A stretch of DNA of 64,000 nucleotides, taken from contig CAWHMD010000005.1 in NCBI GenBank assembly GCA_963830385.1, positions 496,001 to 560,000 of the forward strand, written 5' to 3'. Shown in pieces: positions 44,913 to 52,545 of the stretch (positions within the stretch are counted from its first letter, which is position 1; each line of letters opens with the position of its first letter). A program made the position numbers and the translations under genes. This DNA comes from Bog-532 sp963830385. GTDB lineage: Bacteria > Actinomycetota > Actinomycetes > Streptosporangiales > Streptosporangiaceae. A model generated the notes under the pieces. It searched no databases. It worked only from the letters and a program-made list of their open reading frames with translations, and was not told where the DNA came from.

Positions 44913-46600
44913 AGCTTCTCCAGGTAACGATGCACGAGCATGACGGCCATGGCGCCCTCGCCGACGGCGGAGGCGACGCGCTTTGCGGATTCGGACCGCA
45001 CGTCGCCGGCCACGAACACGCCGGGCACACTGGCCTCCAAGTGATAAGGCATCCGGTCCAGCGGCCATTCCGAAGGGGGCTCGCCGTCCACGGCCAGATC
45101 CGGACCGGTGAGCACGAACCCGTGGTCGTCGCGCTCCAGCACGCCGTCCAGCCAGCTGGTCAGCGGGGCGGCGCCGATGAACACGAAAAGGTGCTGGGCG
45201 GCGACGTCCTCGGTCGCGCCGGTGTTGGCGTCCCGCAGGGTCAGGCCCTCCAGGTGGCCGTCGCCGCGGGCGCCGATCACCTCGGTGCAGGTGCGGACGG
45301 TGATGTTGGGGACGTTCTCGACCTGCTCGATCAGGTAGTGCGACATCGACTTGGTCAGCGACGGGCCACGCACCAGCAGCGTCACCGACTTGGCCCCGCG
45401 GGCCAGGTAGACGGCGGCCTGCCCGGCCGAGTTGGCGCCACCGACGATGTAGACGTCGTTGTCGGCGCAGGCGGCCGCCTCGGTCAGGGCCGAGCCGTAG
45501 TAGACGCCGGCCCCGGTGAACTCCTCCACGCCGGGCGCGGACAGCTGCCGGTAGGCGACCCCGGTGGTCAGGATCACGCTGTGGGCGTCCAGCTTGGAGC
45601 CGTCGGAGAACTTCACCGTGCGGGCCGAGCCGTTGATCTCCAGCCCGGTCACCTCGCGGGTGGTCAGCAGCTCGGCGCCGAACTTGTTCGCCTGCAGCCG
45701 GGCTCGGGTAGTGAGCTGGGAGCCGGACACGCCGTCGGGGAAGCCCAGGTAGTTCTCGATGCGGGAACTCTGCCCGGCCTGGCCGCCGGTCGCGGTGCGC
45801 TCCAGCAGCACGGTCCGCAGTCCCTCGGACGCCCCGTACACGGCGGCGCCCAGGCCAGCCGGGCCGCCGCCGACCACGATCAGGTCGTAGAAGTCGGTCG
45901 ACGGGTCGGTGGCGAGGCCGACCTTGCTGGCCAGCTCGGCGTCGGTCGGGGCGACCAGCACCTCGTGGTCGAGGGTGATGATCACGGGCAGCTGGAGGCC
46001 GTCCATACCGGCCGCCTCCAGCATCCGCTTGCCCTCGGGCTCGTCGGTGGAGTACCAGCGGTACGGGACCTGGTTGCGGGCCAGGAACTCGCGCACCTCG
46101 GACGAGCGCGCGTTCCAGCGGTGGCCGATCACCTTGATCTCCGGCACCAGGTGGTGGTCCGAGGACTTCCAGGTGTCCAGCAGCGTGTCCACCACCGGGT
46201 ACAGCTTCTCCTCGGGCGGGTCCCAGGGCTTGAGCAGGTAGTGGTCGAGGTCGACCACGTTGATCGCGTCGATGGCGGCGCTGGTGTCGGCGTAGGCGGT
46301 GAGCAGCACCCGGCGGGCACCCGGGTAAATGTCCATCGCCTGCTCGAGGAACTCGACGCCGTTCATGTTGGGCATGCGGTAGTCGGCCAGGATCAAGGCC
46401 ACCTGGTCGCCGCGCAGCTTCAGCTCACGCAGCGCGTCCAGGGCGGACGAGCCGGACTCGGCCCGGACGATGCGGTACTCGCTGGCGTACTTGCGCCGCA
46501 GGTCGCGGGCGACCGCCCGCGAAACGTCCGGGTCGTCGTCGACGGTGATGATCGCGGTCCGCGCGTTCTCGGAGGGGGCGTTGGGCGCGGTCAAGGGCAT
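44909..46600 (-). CDS. Fused response-regulator receiver / thioredoxin-reductase-like flavoprotein
   Basis: A 563-residue fusion. Residues 15-135 form a CheY-like receiver with acidic pair Asp21/Asp22, phospho-acceptor Asp73 (ILADYRMPNMNG) and Lys124. A linker region with a thioredoxin-like look (LPVIITLDHEVLVAPT) follows. From about residue 237 comes a thioredoxin-reductase fold (DLIVVGGGPAGLGAAVYGASEG; TGGQAGQSSRIENYLGFPDG; VGGANSAGQAAVYLA; GVFVAGDVR). The redox-active CxxC of TrxB is absent. GGAG precedes the ATG. A phosphorelay may control an NAD(P)H flavin enzyme. Confidence 0.9.
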   Translation of the reverse strand: MPLTAPNAPSENARTAIITVDDDPDVSRAVARDLRRKYASEYRIVRAESGSSALDALRELKLRGDQVALILADYRMPNMNGVEFLEQAMDIYPGARRVLLTAYADTSAAIDAINVVDLDHYLLKPWDPPEEKLYPVVDTLLDTWKSSDHHLVPEIKVIGHRWNARSSEVREFLARNQVPYRWYSTDEPEGKRMLEAAGMDGLQLPVIITLDHEVLVAPTDAELASKVGLATDPSTDFYDLIVVGGGPAGLGAAVYGASEGLRTVLLERTATGGQAGQSSRIENYLGFPDGVSGSQLTTRARLQANKFGAELLTTREVTGLEINGSARTVKFSDGSKLDAHSVILTTGVAYRQLSAPGVEEFTGAGVYYGSALTEAAACADNDVYIVGGANSAGQAAVYLARGAKSVTLLVRGPSLTKSMSHYLIEQVENVPNITVRTCTEVIGARGDGHLEGLTLRDANTGATEDVAAQHLFVFIGAAPLTSWLDGVLERDDHGFVLTGPDLAVDGEPPSEWPLDRMPYHLEASVPGVFVAGDVRSESAKRVASAVGEGAMAVMLVHRYLEKL

Positions 46601-46737
46601 GAATGCTCCGTAAGGTCGTCAGGTCCAGGCGGGGGTGCCGGCAAGGGTGGCTTGCGCACGGAACCCCCGTTCAGGGCGCATGCAGCCCATCGTAAGTTCC
46701 CGCCGGAGGAATGTCCTCCCGTGATTTCCGCTGGCCG

Positions 46738-46756
46738 CGTAACGGGCATCGTTACG
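46738..46756 (-). terminator. Inverted repeat after the amine oxidase gene
   Basis: CGTAACG-GGCAT-CGTTACG, a perfect 7-bp stem beginning 8 nt past the amine-oxidase stop. The intergenic stretch also holds GGAGGA-ATG-TCCTCC at 46705-46719, a possible operator for the operon starting at 46600. Confidence 0.5.
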
Positions 46757-46763
46757 GGCGCTG

Positions 46764-48689
46764 TCACGGGGCCAGGTCGATCGCGGGGTTGCGGTCGAAG
46801 AAGCCGGCCGGCTTGAGCGTGAAGCCGGCGTACTCCACCGGCATGACCGGGAAGTCCTCGGGACGGCAGAAGTGAGTGGTGCCGACCGTGTGCCAGAGCA
46901 CGATGTCGGTGTCGGCCACCGGCCGGTCGGCGGCGGTCCAGGCGGGCAGCCCGGCGCCGCCCGGGTGCTGGTTGGGGAAATCGCCCGCGGGCCGCCGCTC
47001 GTCCGGGTGGGCCGGGGTGACCCACAGGTGCCGGGTCGCGAAGGTCGCTCTGTCCGCGATGGCCGCGTCCGGCTGGGCCAGCAGCGGCGCCCCCGGCTGG
47101 GGCACCAGCTTGTAGGCGACCGGCTCGCCGCAGGCGTTGACCGACCCGTGGTTGACGATCTTCCAGTACCGGCTGTGCTCGGGGGCGGCCATCCGCTGGG
47201 CGCCGAGCTCGGTGGCCAGCAGGGTGCTGCGGGCGGTGAAGGCGTTGCCGTACGGGTTGTCAGGCCCGGTCGGGACCGGCAGCGCGTCGACCTCGTAGAC
47301 CGAGTTCACCGGGCCGTCCACGCAGGTGTCGAGCCGGAAGCTGAACAGGTGCTGGTGGTGCGGGCCGGCCAGCTCGGGGGTGACCGGGCTGGCGTACGGC
47401 ACCCGGGTGCCCGGCGCCACCGCCTGGGTCTGGATGATGCCAGTCAGCTTGACCTCGGCCTGGATGGTGCCGTCCAGGTAGAAGTACCAGAAGAAGCCGT
47501 ACTCGTAGTTGCCCACGGTGGCGATGAACGAGACCACCATCCGCCGGGACCGGCGCACCTCGGCGGCGCCGTTGGCCACGTCGGTGTGCTTCCACAAGAT
47601 GCCGTAGTCCTCTTCGTGCAGGCAGATGGCCTGCGGCAGCGGGGTGACAGTACCATCTTCTGCCACCTTGACCGCGTCCAGGTAGACGATCTCGCCCAGG
47701 CAGTCGCAGCCGAGGGTGAGCGCGTTGGCCGACTTGCCCAGCCCGACCTCGCCCGCGTCGAACGCGCTCTTCCACCAGTGGTTGATGGCGGTGGAGCCGT
47801 AGGGCACGACCATCTCGGCCACGCTGGCCCGGTAGAGGATGGGCCGGACCCGGTCGCCCTCGGTGCCGCCGCTCTCGACGTAGCTGACCTCGTGCAGGAC
47901 GACGCCTTCGATCGGGTGCATCGACACCCGCAGCTGCCACGGGCCCCAGCGCAGCAGGCCATCCCGGACGGTGAAGCCGGGACCGTCCGGCTGCAGGATC
48001 TGCAGCGGGGCCAGTTCGCGCAGGTGGTCCTGGCTGGCTGCGTCGTAGCGGCCGGGATCGGCGGGCACGGGCACCACGTCGCCGTCGATCAGCTCGACCA
48101 CCTCGCCGGTGTCCCGGTCGATCACCGCGACCAGGTTCTCGACCGGCCGGGCGTAGGGGTTGCTGCCGGGGCCGTCGAGCACGTAGGCCACCGCGCGGCC
48201 CAGCCGCCGCCCGGAGCTGTCGACGTCCTGGCCCACCCAGGCGGCCGGCCAGGCGTCGACCTGGACCTGGGTCAGGTCGGTGACGCCGCGCCGGGCCAGC
48301 GCGGCCTGGAACCCGGGGTCGGCCTTGACCTGTTCGGCGTTGGCCTCGAACTCGCCGAACATGACCGGCGGCTGGGCGCCGGGGACCGGGACCCGGGCGG
48401 TGACCCTTCCCTCGTCGCCCTCGCTGAGCGACACCGTGACCAGGGTGGTGCGTGACGCGGGGTGATAGAGGACGCAGCGGGCCAGCCGGGGTACGGGCTC
48501 GCCGTCCCAGCCGAGGACGATGCTCTTGGCCGGTTCCAGCAGCTCGCAGTAGGCGAGCAGGGTGCCGGGGGCGGCGCCGTCGAGGGCGATCCGGCAGGCG
48601 GCCGCGGTCTCATCCAGGGTGAGCGGGGCCAGCGGATGGCGCGGGGCGGTGGCTGAGGCCTCGGTGCGGTCGTTGGCCGTCTGGGTCAT
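46764..48689 (-). CDS. Copper-containing primary-amine oxidase
   Basis: A 641-residue TPQ copper amine oxidase, which turns primary amines into aldehydes, ammonia and H2O2. The cofactor tyrosine is in VGNYEYGFFWYF, and the catalytic base Asp is in WKSAFDAGEVGLG. Copper His residues are HxH in GPHHQHLFSF plus the distal His in GTTHFCRPEDFPVMP. GGAG lies 6 nt before the ATG. No signal peptide is seen, so it is cytoplasmic like arthrobacter histamine/phenethylamine oxidases. It lacks the TetR operator despite a fitting chemistry. Confidence 0.92.
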   Translation of the reverse strand: MTQTANDRTEASATAPRHPLAPLTLDETAAACRIALDGAAPGTLLAYCELLEPAKSIVLGWDGEPVPRLARCVLYHPASRTTLVTVSLSEGDEGRVTARVPVPGAQPPVMFGEFEANAEQVKADPGFQAALARRGVTDLTQVQVDAWPAAWVGQDVDSSGRRLGRAVAYVLDGPGSNPYARPVENLVAVIDRDTGEVVELIDGDVVPVPADPGRYDAASQDHLRELAPLQILQPDGPGFTVRDGLLRWGPWQLRVSMHPIEGVVLHEVSYVESGGTEGDRVRPILYRASVAEMVVPYGSTAINHWWKSAFDAGEVGLGKSANALTLGCDCLGEIVYLDAVKVAEDGTVTPLPQAICLHEEDYGILWKHTDVANGAAEVRRSRRMVVSFIATVGNYEYGFFWYFYLDGTIQAEVKLTGIIQTQAVAPGTRVPYASPVTPELAGPHHQHLFSFRLDTCVDGPVNSVYEVDALPVPTGPDNPYGNAFTARSTLLATELGAQRMAAPEHSRYWKIVNHGSVNACGEPVAYKLVPQPGAPLLAQPDAAIADRATFATRHLWVTPAHPDERRPAGDFPNQHPGGAGLPAWTAADRPVADTDIVLWHTVGTTHFCRPEDFPVMPVEYAGFTLKPAGFFDRNPAIDLAP

Positions 48690-48767
48690 CCGGTCTCCGT
48701 TCTGGGCGGCTCCGGGATCTGGACACCTTTGTCATGGTGCGCCCGAGACGCCCGGCAGCGACAGGCC

Positions 48768-48829
48768 TGTTAAGGTGGCCGATTGTGCGCATGACGATGG
48801 TTCTCCCCCCGCCCGCCGCTTAGGCGGGC
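48768..48829 (+). promoter_or_regulatory. Promoter and candidate attenuator leader of the EamA gene
   Basis: An extended -10 (TG-n-TAAGGT, 48768-48776) precedes a 12-codon frame (GTG 48785 or ATG 48791 to TAG 48823) encoding VLPPPAA. Its stop lies in the hairpin GCCCGCC-GCTTA-GGCGGGC (48811-48829). A further 100 nt of non-coding leader follows. Confidence 0.45.
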
Positions 48830-48930
48830 TCCCACAGAACCCTGCCGCGCCGGGAGCTGACGCCCCGCCGCGCCGGGTGGTGCTGCCCGCACACGGGTCC
48901 TTTCACCATCTCGGTTGCGGAGAACTTGCC

Positions 48931-50451
48931 GTGTCATCTTCTGTTTCTGGCCTGCCCGCGGGGCGGGGTCTCTTTTATCTGGCGGTCGCCGGGGTCGCGT
49001 GGGGTACCGCGGGGGCAGCGGCCGGGCTGATCTACCGGTCCAGCGACCTCGGGGCGATCAGCGTCTCGTTCTGGCGGAACGCCAGCGGCCTGGCCCTGCT
49101 GGTACTGATCCAGCTGATCCGCCGGCGCCCGCGGGGGCGCGGGCGCCGGCCCGGGGTTCGGCTCGGGCGGCGGGAGCTGGCGGTGCGGCTGCTGACCGGG
49201 TTCGGGCTGGCCGTGTTCCAGACCGCCTACTTCGGCGCGGTCCAGGTCACCGGGCTGGCGGTCGGCACCGTGGTCACGCTGGGCGCGGGCCCGCTGCTGA
49301 TCGCGGCGGGCGCCCGGCTGCTGCTGCGCGAACGGCTGCCGCGCGGTGGCGTGACCACGATGGCGGCCGCGCTGGCCGGCCTGGTCGTGCTGGTGCTCGG
49401 CAATCCGGCCGGGGCGGTGAGGCCGCTCGGCGTGCTGCTGGCCCTGCTCTCGGCGGCCGGTTACGCGCAGGCCTCGCTGGTCGCCCGCTGGGCCGGACGC
49501 GCGGGCGGCGACACCGACCCGGTCGCCGTCACCGCGTGGGCGTTCGGGGTCGGGGCGGTCCTGCTGTTCCCGTTTGCCCTGGCCACCGGGCTGCTGCCGC
49601 ACGCCGCGCACCTGCCCGAGGTGCTGGGCGTGCTCACCTACCTGGCGGCCGTCCCCACCGCGCTGGCCTACCCGCTGTACTTCGCGGGGGCCGTCACCGT
49701 GCGGGCGGCCACCGCGTCCGTGATCATGCTGATCGAGCCGGTCAGCGCGGCGGCGCTGGGAGTGGCGCTGTTCGGCGAGCCGTTGACGGTGGCGACGCTG
49801 GCCGGTGGGGTGCTGCTGCTGTCGGCGGCCACGTTCCTGGCCCTGGCCGACCTGCGCTCAGGACGCGGACGGCGGATCAGCCGGATCGGCCGGATCCGGC
49901 GGGGCCTGCGGATGCAGGTGGGTGTGGGTGAGGGTGTCGCGCAGCTCGCCGACCAGGCTCCGATCGCGCTGCATGCCCAGCAGTTCCCAGGACCGGCCGA
50001 TGCCCACGCTGAACATCGCGTAGATGAAGGCGGCGCTGTAGCTGGCTTCGCTGGCGCGGGTCATATGCGGCCACAGCCCCACGATCAGCTGGGCGGCGTA
50101 GATGAGGAGGATGAACCCCATGAAGGTCGACCAGCGCCGGGACAGCTCGACCTGACCCCGGGCGGCCCACAGCCGGCGCGACAGGTTGACGCTGCTAACC
50201 AGCCCGACCGTGCCGAAAATAACCGCGCCGTACTGCAGGCCGCCACCCGGCTGCAGGCCGATGAGCGAGACGAACAGGGCGTCGAGCAGCGCGGTGAAGG
50301 CGGTGCCGGCCACGGCCCGGTGCTCGACCGAGCGCTCGTCCCGGTTGCGTTCGGGCTGAATCGAGAGGGCCACGAACAGCAGGCCGATCAGGGCACCGGC
50401 CACCGTCGCCGAGCCGGCGAAGAAGTCGTTGTACGAATCCACGGCAGCTAG
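48931..50451 (+). CDS. EamA/DMT-family transporter (reading frame runs past expected end)
   Basis: A membrane transporter with about ten hydrophobic segments in two EamA repeats over its first 310 residues (YLAVAGVAWGTAGAAAGLIY; FQTAYFGAVQVTGLAVGTVVTLGAGPLLIAA; VRAATASVIMLIEPVSAAALGVALFGEPLT). GGAG lies 8 nt before GTG 48931. The frame stays open to 50451, adding about 190 residues antisense to the next gene with no membrane pattern. The natural end is probably near 49,900. It probably exports or imports small metabolites; the ligand is unknown. Confidence 0.8.
   Translation: MSSSVSGLPAGRGLFYLAVAGVAWGTAGAAAGLIYRSSDLGAISVSFWRNASGLALLVLIQLIRRRPRGRGRRPGVRLGRRELAVRLLTGFGLAVFQTAYFGAVQVTGLAVGTVVTLGAGPLLIAAGARLLLRERLPRGGVTTMAAALAGLVVLVLGNPAGAVRPLGVLLALLSAAGYAQASLVARWAGRAGGDTDPVAVTAWAFGVGAVLLFPFALATGLLPHAAHLPEVLGVLTYLAAVPTALAYPLYFAGAVTVRAATASVIMLIEPVSAAALGVALFGEPLTVATLAGGVLLLSAATFLALADLRSGRGRRISRIGRIRRGLRMQVGVGEGVAQLADQAPIALHAQQFPGPADAHAEHRVDEGGAVAGFAGAGHMRPQPHDQLGGVDEEDEPHEGRPAPGQLDLTPGGPQPARQVDAANQPDRAENNRAVLQAATRLQADERDEQGVEQRGEGGAGHGPVLDRALVPVAFGLNREGHEQQADQGTGHRRRAGEEVVVRIHGS
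49858..50442 (-). CDS. Hypothetical membrane protein, 194 aa
   Basis: A protein with four hydrophobic segments (SATVAGALIGLLFVALSI; AVAGTAFTALLDALFVSLIGL; YGAVIFGTVGLVSSV; WSTFMGFILLIYAAQLIVGLW) and a Pro/Asp/Ala-rich C-terminus. The pattern is coherent, so this is the real gene in the overlap with the EamA reading frame. The start is GTG 50442. The family is seen in actinobacteria but its function is unknown. Confidence 0.75.
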   Translation of the reverse strand: MDSYNDFFAGSATVAGALIGLLFVALSIQPERNRDERSVEHRAVAGTAFTALLDALFVSLIGLQPGGGLQYGAVIFGTVGLVSSVNLSRRLWAARGQVELSRRWSTFMGFILLIYAAQLIVGLWPHMTRASEASYSAAFIYAMFSVGIGRSWELLGMQRDRSLVGELRDTLTHTHLHPQAPPDPADPADPPSAS

Positions 50452-50489
50452 CCTGCCGTTCGGCAGGCCAGCTCGCCAGGGCTAGCTGG

Positions 50490-50687
50490 TCACGGCTTCT
50501 TGAAGGCGTCCTTGACGTTCTTGCCGGCGTCCTTGACCTGCTCGCCGACCTGCTTGGTGTTGCCAGCCACGCGGTCGCCCCGGCCCTCGGCTTCCAGTCG
50601 CGGGTTGTCGGTGGCCCGGCCAGCACCTTCCTTGGCCCTGCCCTTGCCCACTTGCATCTTGTTCTTGAGCTTGTCAAATGCACCCAT
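50490..50687 (-). CDS. CsbD-family stress protein
   Basis: A 65-residue hydrophilic protein (GKGRAKEGAGRATDNPRLEAEGRGDRVAGNTKQVGEQVKDAGKNVKDAFKK), the classic CsbD composition. Genes of this family are often induced by general stress sigma factors. No clear promoter is seen. Full length for the family. Confidence 0.88.
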   Translation of the reverse strand: MGAFDKLKNKMQVGKGRAKEGAGRATDNPRLEAEGRGDRVAGNTKQVGEQVKDAGKNVKDAFKKP

Positions 50688-50773
50688 GCCGGGTCTGTGC
50701 CCTTGATTGGGGGGTTCATGCGGCCGGGCCGGTGTTCTTTTGCCGCACGGCAATCGTTGACTGGCGGCAATCG

Positions 50774-51508
50774 TCAGCGGCGGGCCGCGACGGTGACGGG
50801 GATCTCGCCGCCCAGGCGGTGGCCGTTGGACAGGGGGAGGTCGTCGCCGCTCCAGAAGCGGCCGGGGTCGTACCAGCTCGTCTGGCGGCGGCCGTCTACC
50901 AGGCCCATGGCCTGGTAGGTGGCGGCCAGGAGCTCGGCGCAGTAGGCGTTCTCCAGCACCGCCTCGGCGGCCGGGCGGCTGAGACCGCGCAGGCTGGCCA
51001 GGGACGGCAGCTTGATCATGGTGGGACGCCCGGACTCTGCCAGCTCCACCCGCCCGGCCCTGGACGGCACCCGGCCACGCAGCCAGCGGGAGGCCAGGGC
51101 GGCCGTTGACGGGAACGGGGTGCCGTCCAGCCGGGCGATCGTGCGCAGTACCGCGTCCTCCACCTCGGGCCCGGCCGGCGGTTCGAGCTGGCGCAGCCAG
51201 GCCCGCTGGCCGTAGCGCTCGGACCAGACCGTCACCGCTGCCCGCAGGTCGTGCAGCTGGACACCGCGGTGCCGGTTGCCTGACCACAGGTCGGGCAGCG
51301 ACTTGCCCAGCTCGGCGTGCCACATCAGCGGCGGCAGGTCCTCCAGCACCACCGCCATGCCGACGTGGTTGACCGGGCTGTTGGTCGCGATCTGGATGGC
51401 GCGGTCGCCGGCCTTGTGGCCGCGGAACAGCCACACGTCGCCGGTGCGGGTGAAGCCGGCCGCCTCGTCCAGGCTTACGCCCCGGTTCGGCCTGATCTTG
51501 TTCGGCAC
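50774..51508 (-). CDS. YiiX-like permuted papain-fold protein
   Basis: A 244-residue protein. GDVWLFRGHKAGDRAIQIATNSPVNHVGMAVVLED supplies a catalytic-type His, and ENAYCAELLAATYQAMGL supplies a Cys after it, the permuted NlpC/P60 (YaeF/YiiX) order. Likely an amidase or lipid-linked hydrolase; substrate unknown. The start is GTG 51508 with TAGGCT exactly 6 nt upstream. The promoter overlaps that of the divergent gene at 51526. Confidence 0.75.
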   Translation of the reverse strand: MPNKIRPNRGVSLDEAAGFTRTGDVWLFRGHKAGDRAIQIATNSPVNHVGMAVVLEDLPPLMWHAELGKSLPDLWSGNRHRGVQLHDLRAAVTVWSERYGQRAWLRQLEPPAGPEVEDAVLRTIARLDGTPFPSTAALASRWLRGRVPSRAGRVELAESGRPTMIKLPSLASLRGLSRPAAEAVLENAYCAELLAATYQAMGLVDGRRQTSWYDPGRFWSGDDLPLSNGHRLGGEIPVTVAARR

Positions 51509-51513
51509 GGTCG

Positions 51514-51520
51514 TAGCCTA
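51514..51520. promoter_or_regulatory. Overlapping divergent -10 boxes (TAGCCTA)
   Basis: On the plus strand TAGCCT (51514-51519) lies 6 nt before GTG 51526. On the minus strand TAGGCT (51520-51515) lies 6 nt before GTG 51508. The two hexamers share five base pairs. Confidence 0.6.
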
Positions 51521-51525
51521 GGCGG

Positions 51526-51741
51526 GTGCAATGGCCGAACGGACGTACCTGGAAGATCCTGGGCCTGGCGAGTTTCGCCGGCGTCGCCGCCACCGGGGTG
51601 GTGGTGGTCCGCGCCGAGCGCCGCCGCCGCGCCTACACCCCGGACGAGATCCGCGCCCGCCTGCATCAGCGCCTCGAAGAGGCCGAGGCGGCCCAAGCGG
51701 CCGGCGCGGCCGACGATCAGGACAGGCGTTCGCGGGCGTAG
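51526..51741 (+). CDS. Small conserved membrane protein, 71 aa
   Basis: One N-terminal hydrophobic helix (ILGLASFAGVAATGVVVV) is followed by a basic segment and a charged helix (RRRRAYTPDEIRARLHQRLEEAEAAQ). Small actinobacterial proteins of this layout are common but unassigned. The GTG start has a TAGCCT hexamer 6 nt upstream. Its 3' end overlaps the convergent merR gene by 25 bp. Confidence 0.7.
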   Translation: MQWPNGRTWKILGLASFAGVAATGVVVVRAERRRRAYTPDEIRARLHQRLEEAEAAQAAGAADDQDRRSRA

Positions 51742-52475
51742 ACCGCCATCGCGTCGCGCTGGAAGACGGCAAGACCGGCCGTGATCCGCTCGTAGCTGGC
51801 CCGGAAGCGCTCGTCGTCGACGTACATCTGGCCCAGGTTGCGGTATGCCTCGGCACCGGGCGTCCAGTACCGGGCCACCCAGCGGTAGTGCTGGTCCACT
51901 TCGGCCTGGACGTCGGGGTCGGCGGCGGCCTGGCCGGCCGTCATCAGCTCGGCCATCCGGATCATCCGGGCGGTGATCTCCTTTTGCTCGGACTTCAGCT
52001 GCTCAGGCGACATGGCCTGGGCGACCTGCTGGGCGTGGCCGAAGTGCTCCGGCCAGCGTTCGCGGGCCTCATCTTCGTAGTCGGCCGGATTGAACCCCTC
52101 GAACAGGTTCTCCGGACGGTTGATCGGGGCCGGGTTCATAGCGCCTTTTCCTTCCAATTCTGTGATCGTGCGAGCCACGGTGTCGGCCAGCCGGGCGATC
52201 CGGGTCCCCTCGGCCAGCAGGGCCGCGTGCTGGCGGCGCAGCGCGGTGATGGTGTCCGGCTCGGACTCGATCGCGCTGGCGATGTCGGCCAGGCTGACAC
52301 CCAGCTGGCGCAGCAGCAGGATCTGCTGCAGCCGCAGCAGCTGGGCGGTCTCGTAGTACCGGTGACCGTCCGGCCTGGTCCAGGCCGGAGCGAGCAGGCC
52401 GATCGCGTCGTAGTGCCGCAGCGTGCGGGTGGTGACGCCGGACATCCGGGCCACCTCGGCGATCGACCAGGTCAT
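51717..52475 (-). CDS. MerR-family regulator with TipAS drug-binding domain
   Basis: A 252-residue TipAL-like protein. The N-terminal MerR winged HTH (SIAEVARMSGVTTRTLRHYDAIGLLAPAWTRPDGHRYY) is followed by a coiled-coil dimer helix and a TipAS domain (FEGFNPADYEDEARERWP). The TipAS domain binds thiopeptides covalently in the Streptomyces homologue through a Cys; no such Cys is evident here, so its ligand may differ. The ATG follows its own MerR-type promoter by 6 nt. Confidence 0.9.
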   Translation of the reverse strand: MTWSIAEVARMSGVTTRTLRHYDAIGLLAPAWTRPDGHRYYETAQLLRLQQILLLRQLGVSLADIASAIESEPDTITALRRQHAALLAEGTRIARLADTVARTITELEGKGAMNPAPINRPENLFEGFNPADYEDEARERWPEHFGHAQQVAQAMSPEQLKSEQKEITARMIRMAELMTAGQAAADPDVQAEVDQHYRWVARYWTPGAEAYRNLGQMYVDDERFRASYERITAGLAVFQRDAMAVYARERLS

Positions 52476-52481
52476 GGGGTG

Positions 52482-52512
52482 ACGATAGGAGTTGACGTAA
52501 CGTCAACGTCAA
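52482..52512 (-). promoter_or_regulatory. MerR-type promoter with 19-bp spacer and operator
   Basis: Minus strand: TTGACG (52512-52507), a spacer of exactly 19 bp, then TATCGT (52487-52482). The palindrome GTTGACGTAACGTCAAC (52491-52507) fills the spacer. This is the classic distorted-promoter layout of MerR activators. Confidence 0.8.
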
Positions 52513-52545
52513 CCTCTTAATCGGCGCGCGTGGGCAGGAGCTGCA

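Noticed and set aside
44909..46600. A true thioredoxin reductase (trxB)
   Set aside because: The active-site CxxC is missing from the pyridine-nucleotide domain and a receiver domain is fused at the N-terminus.
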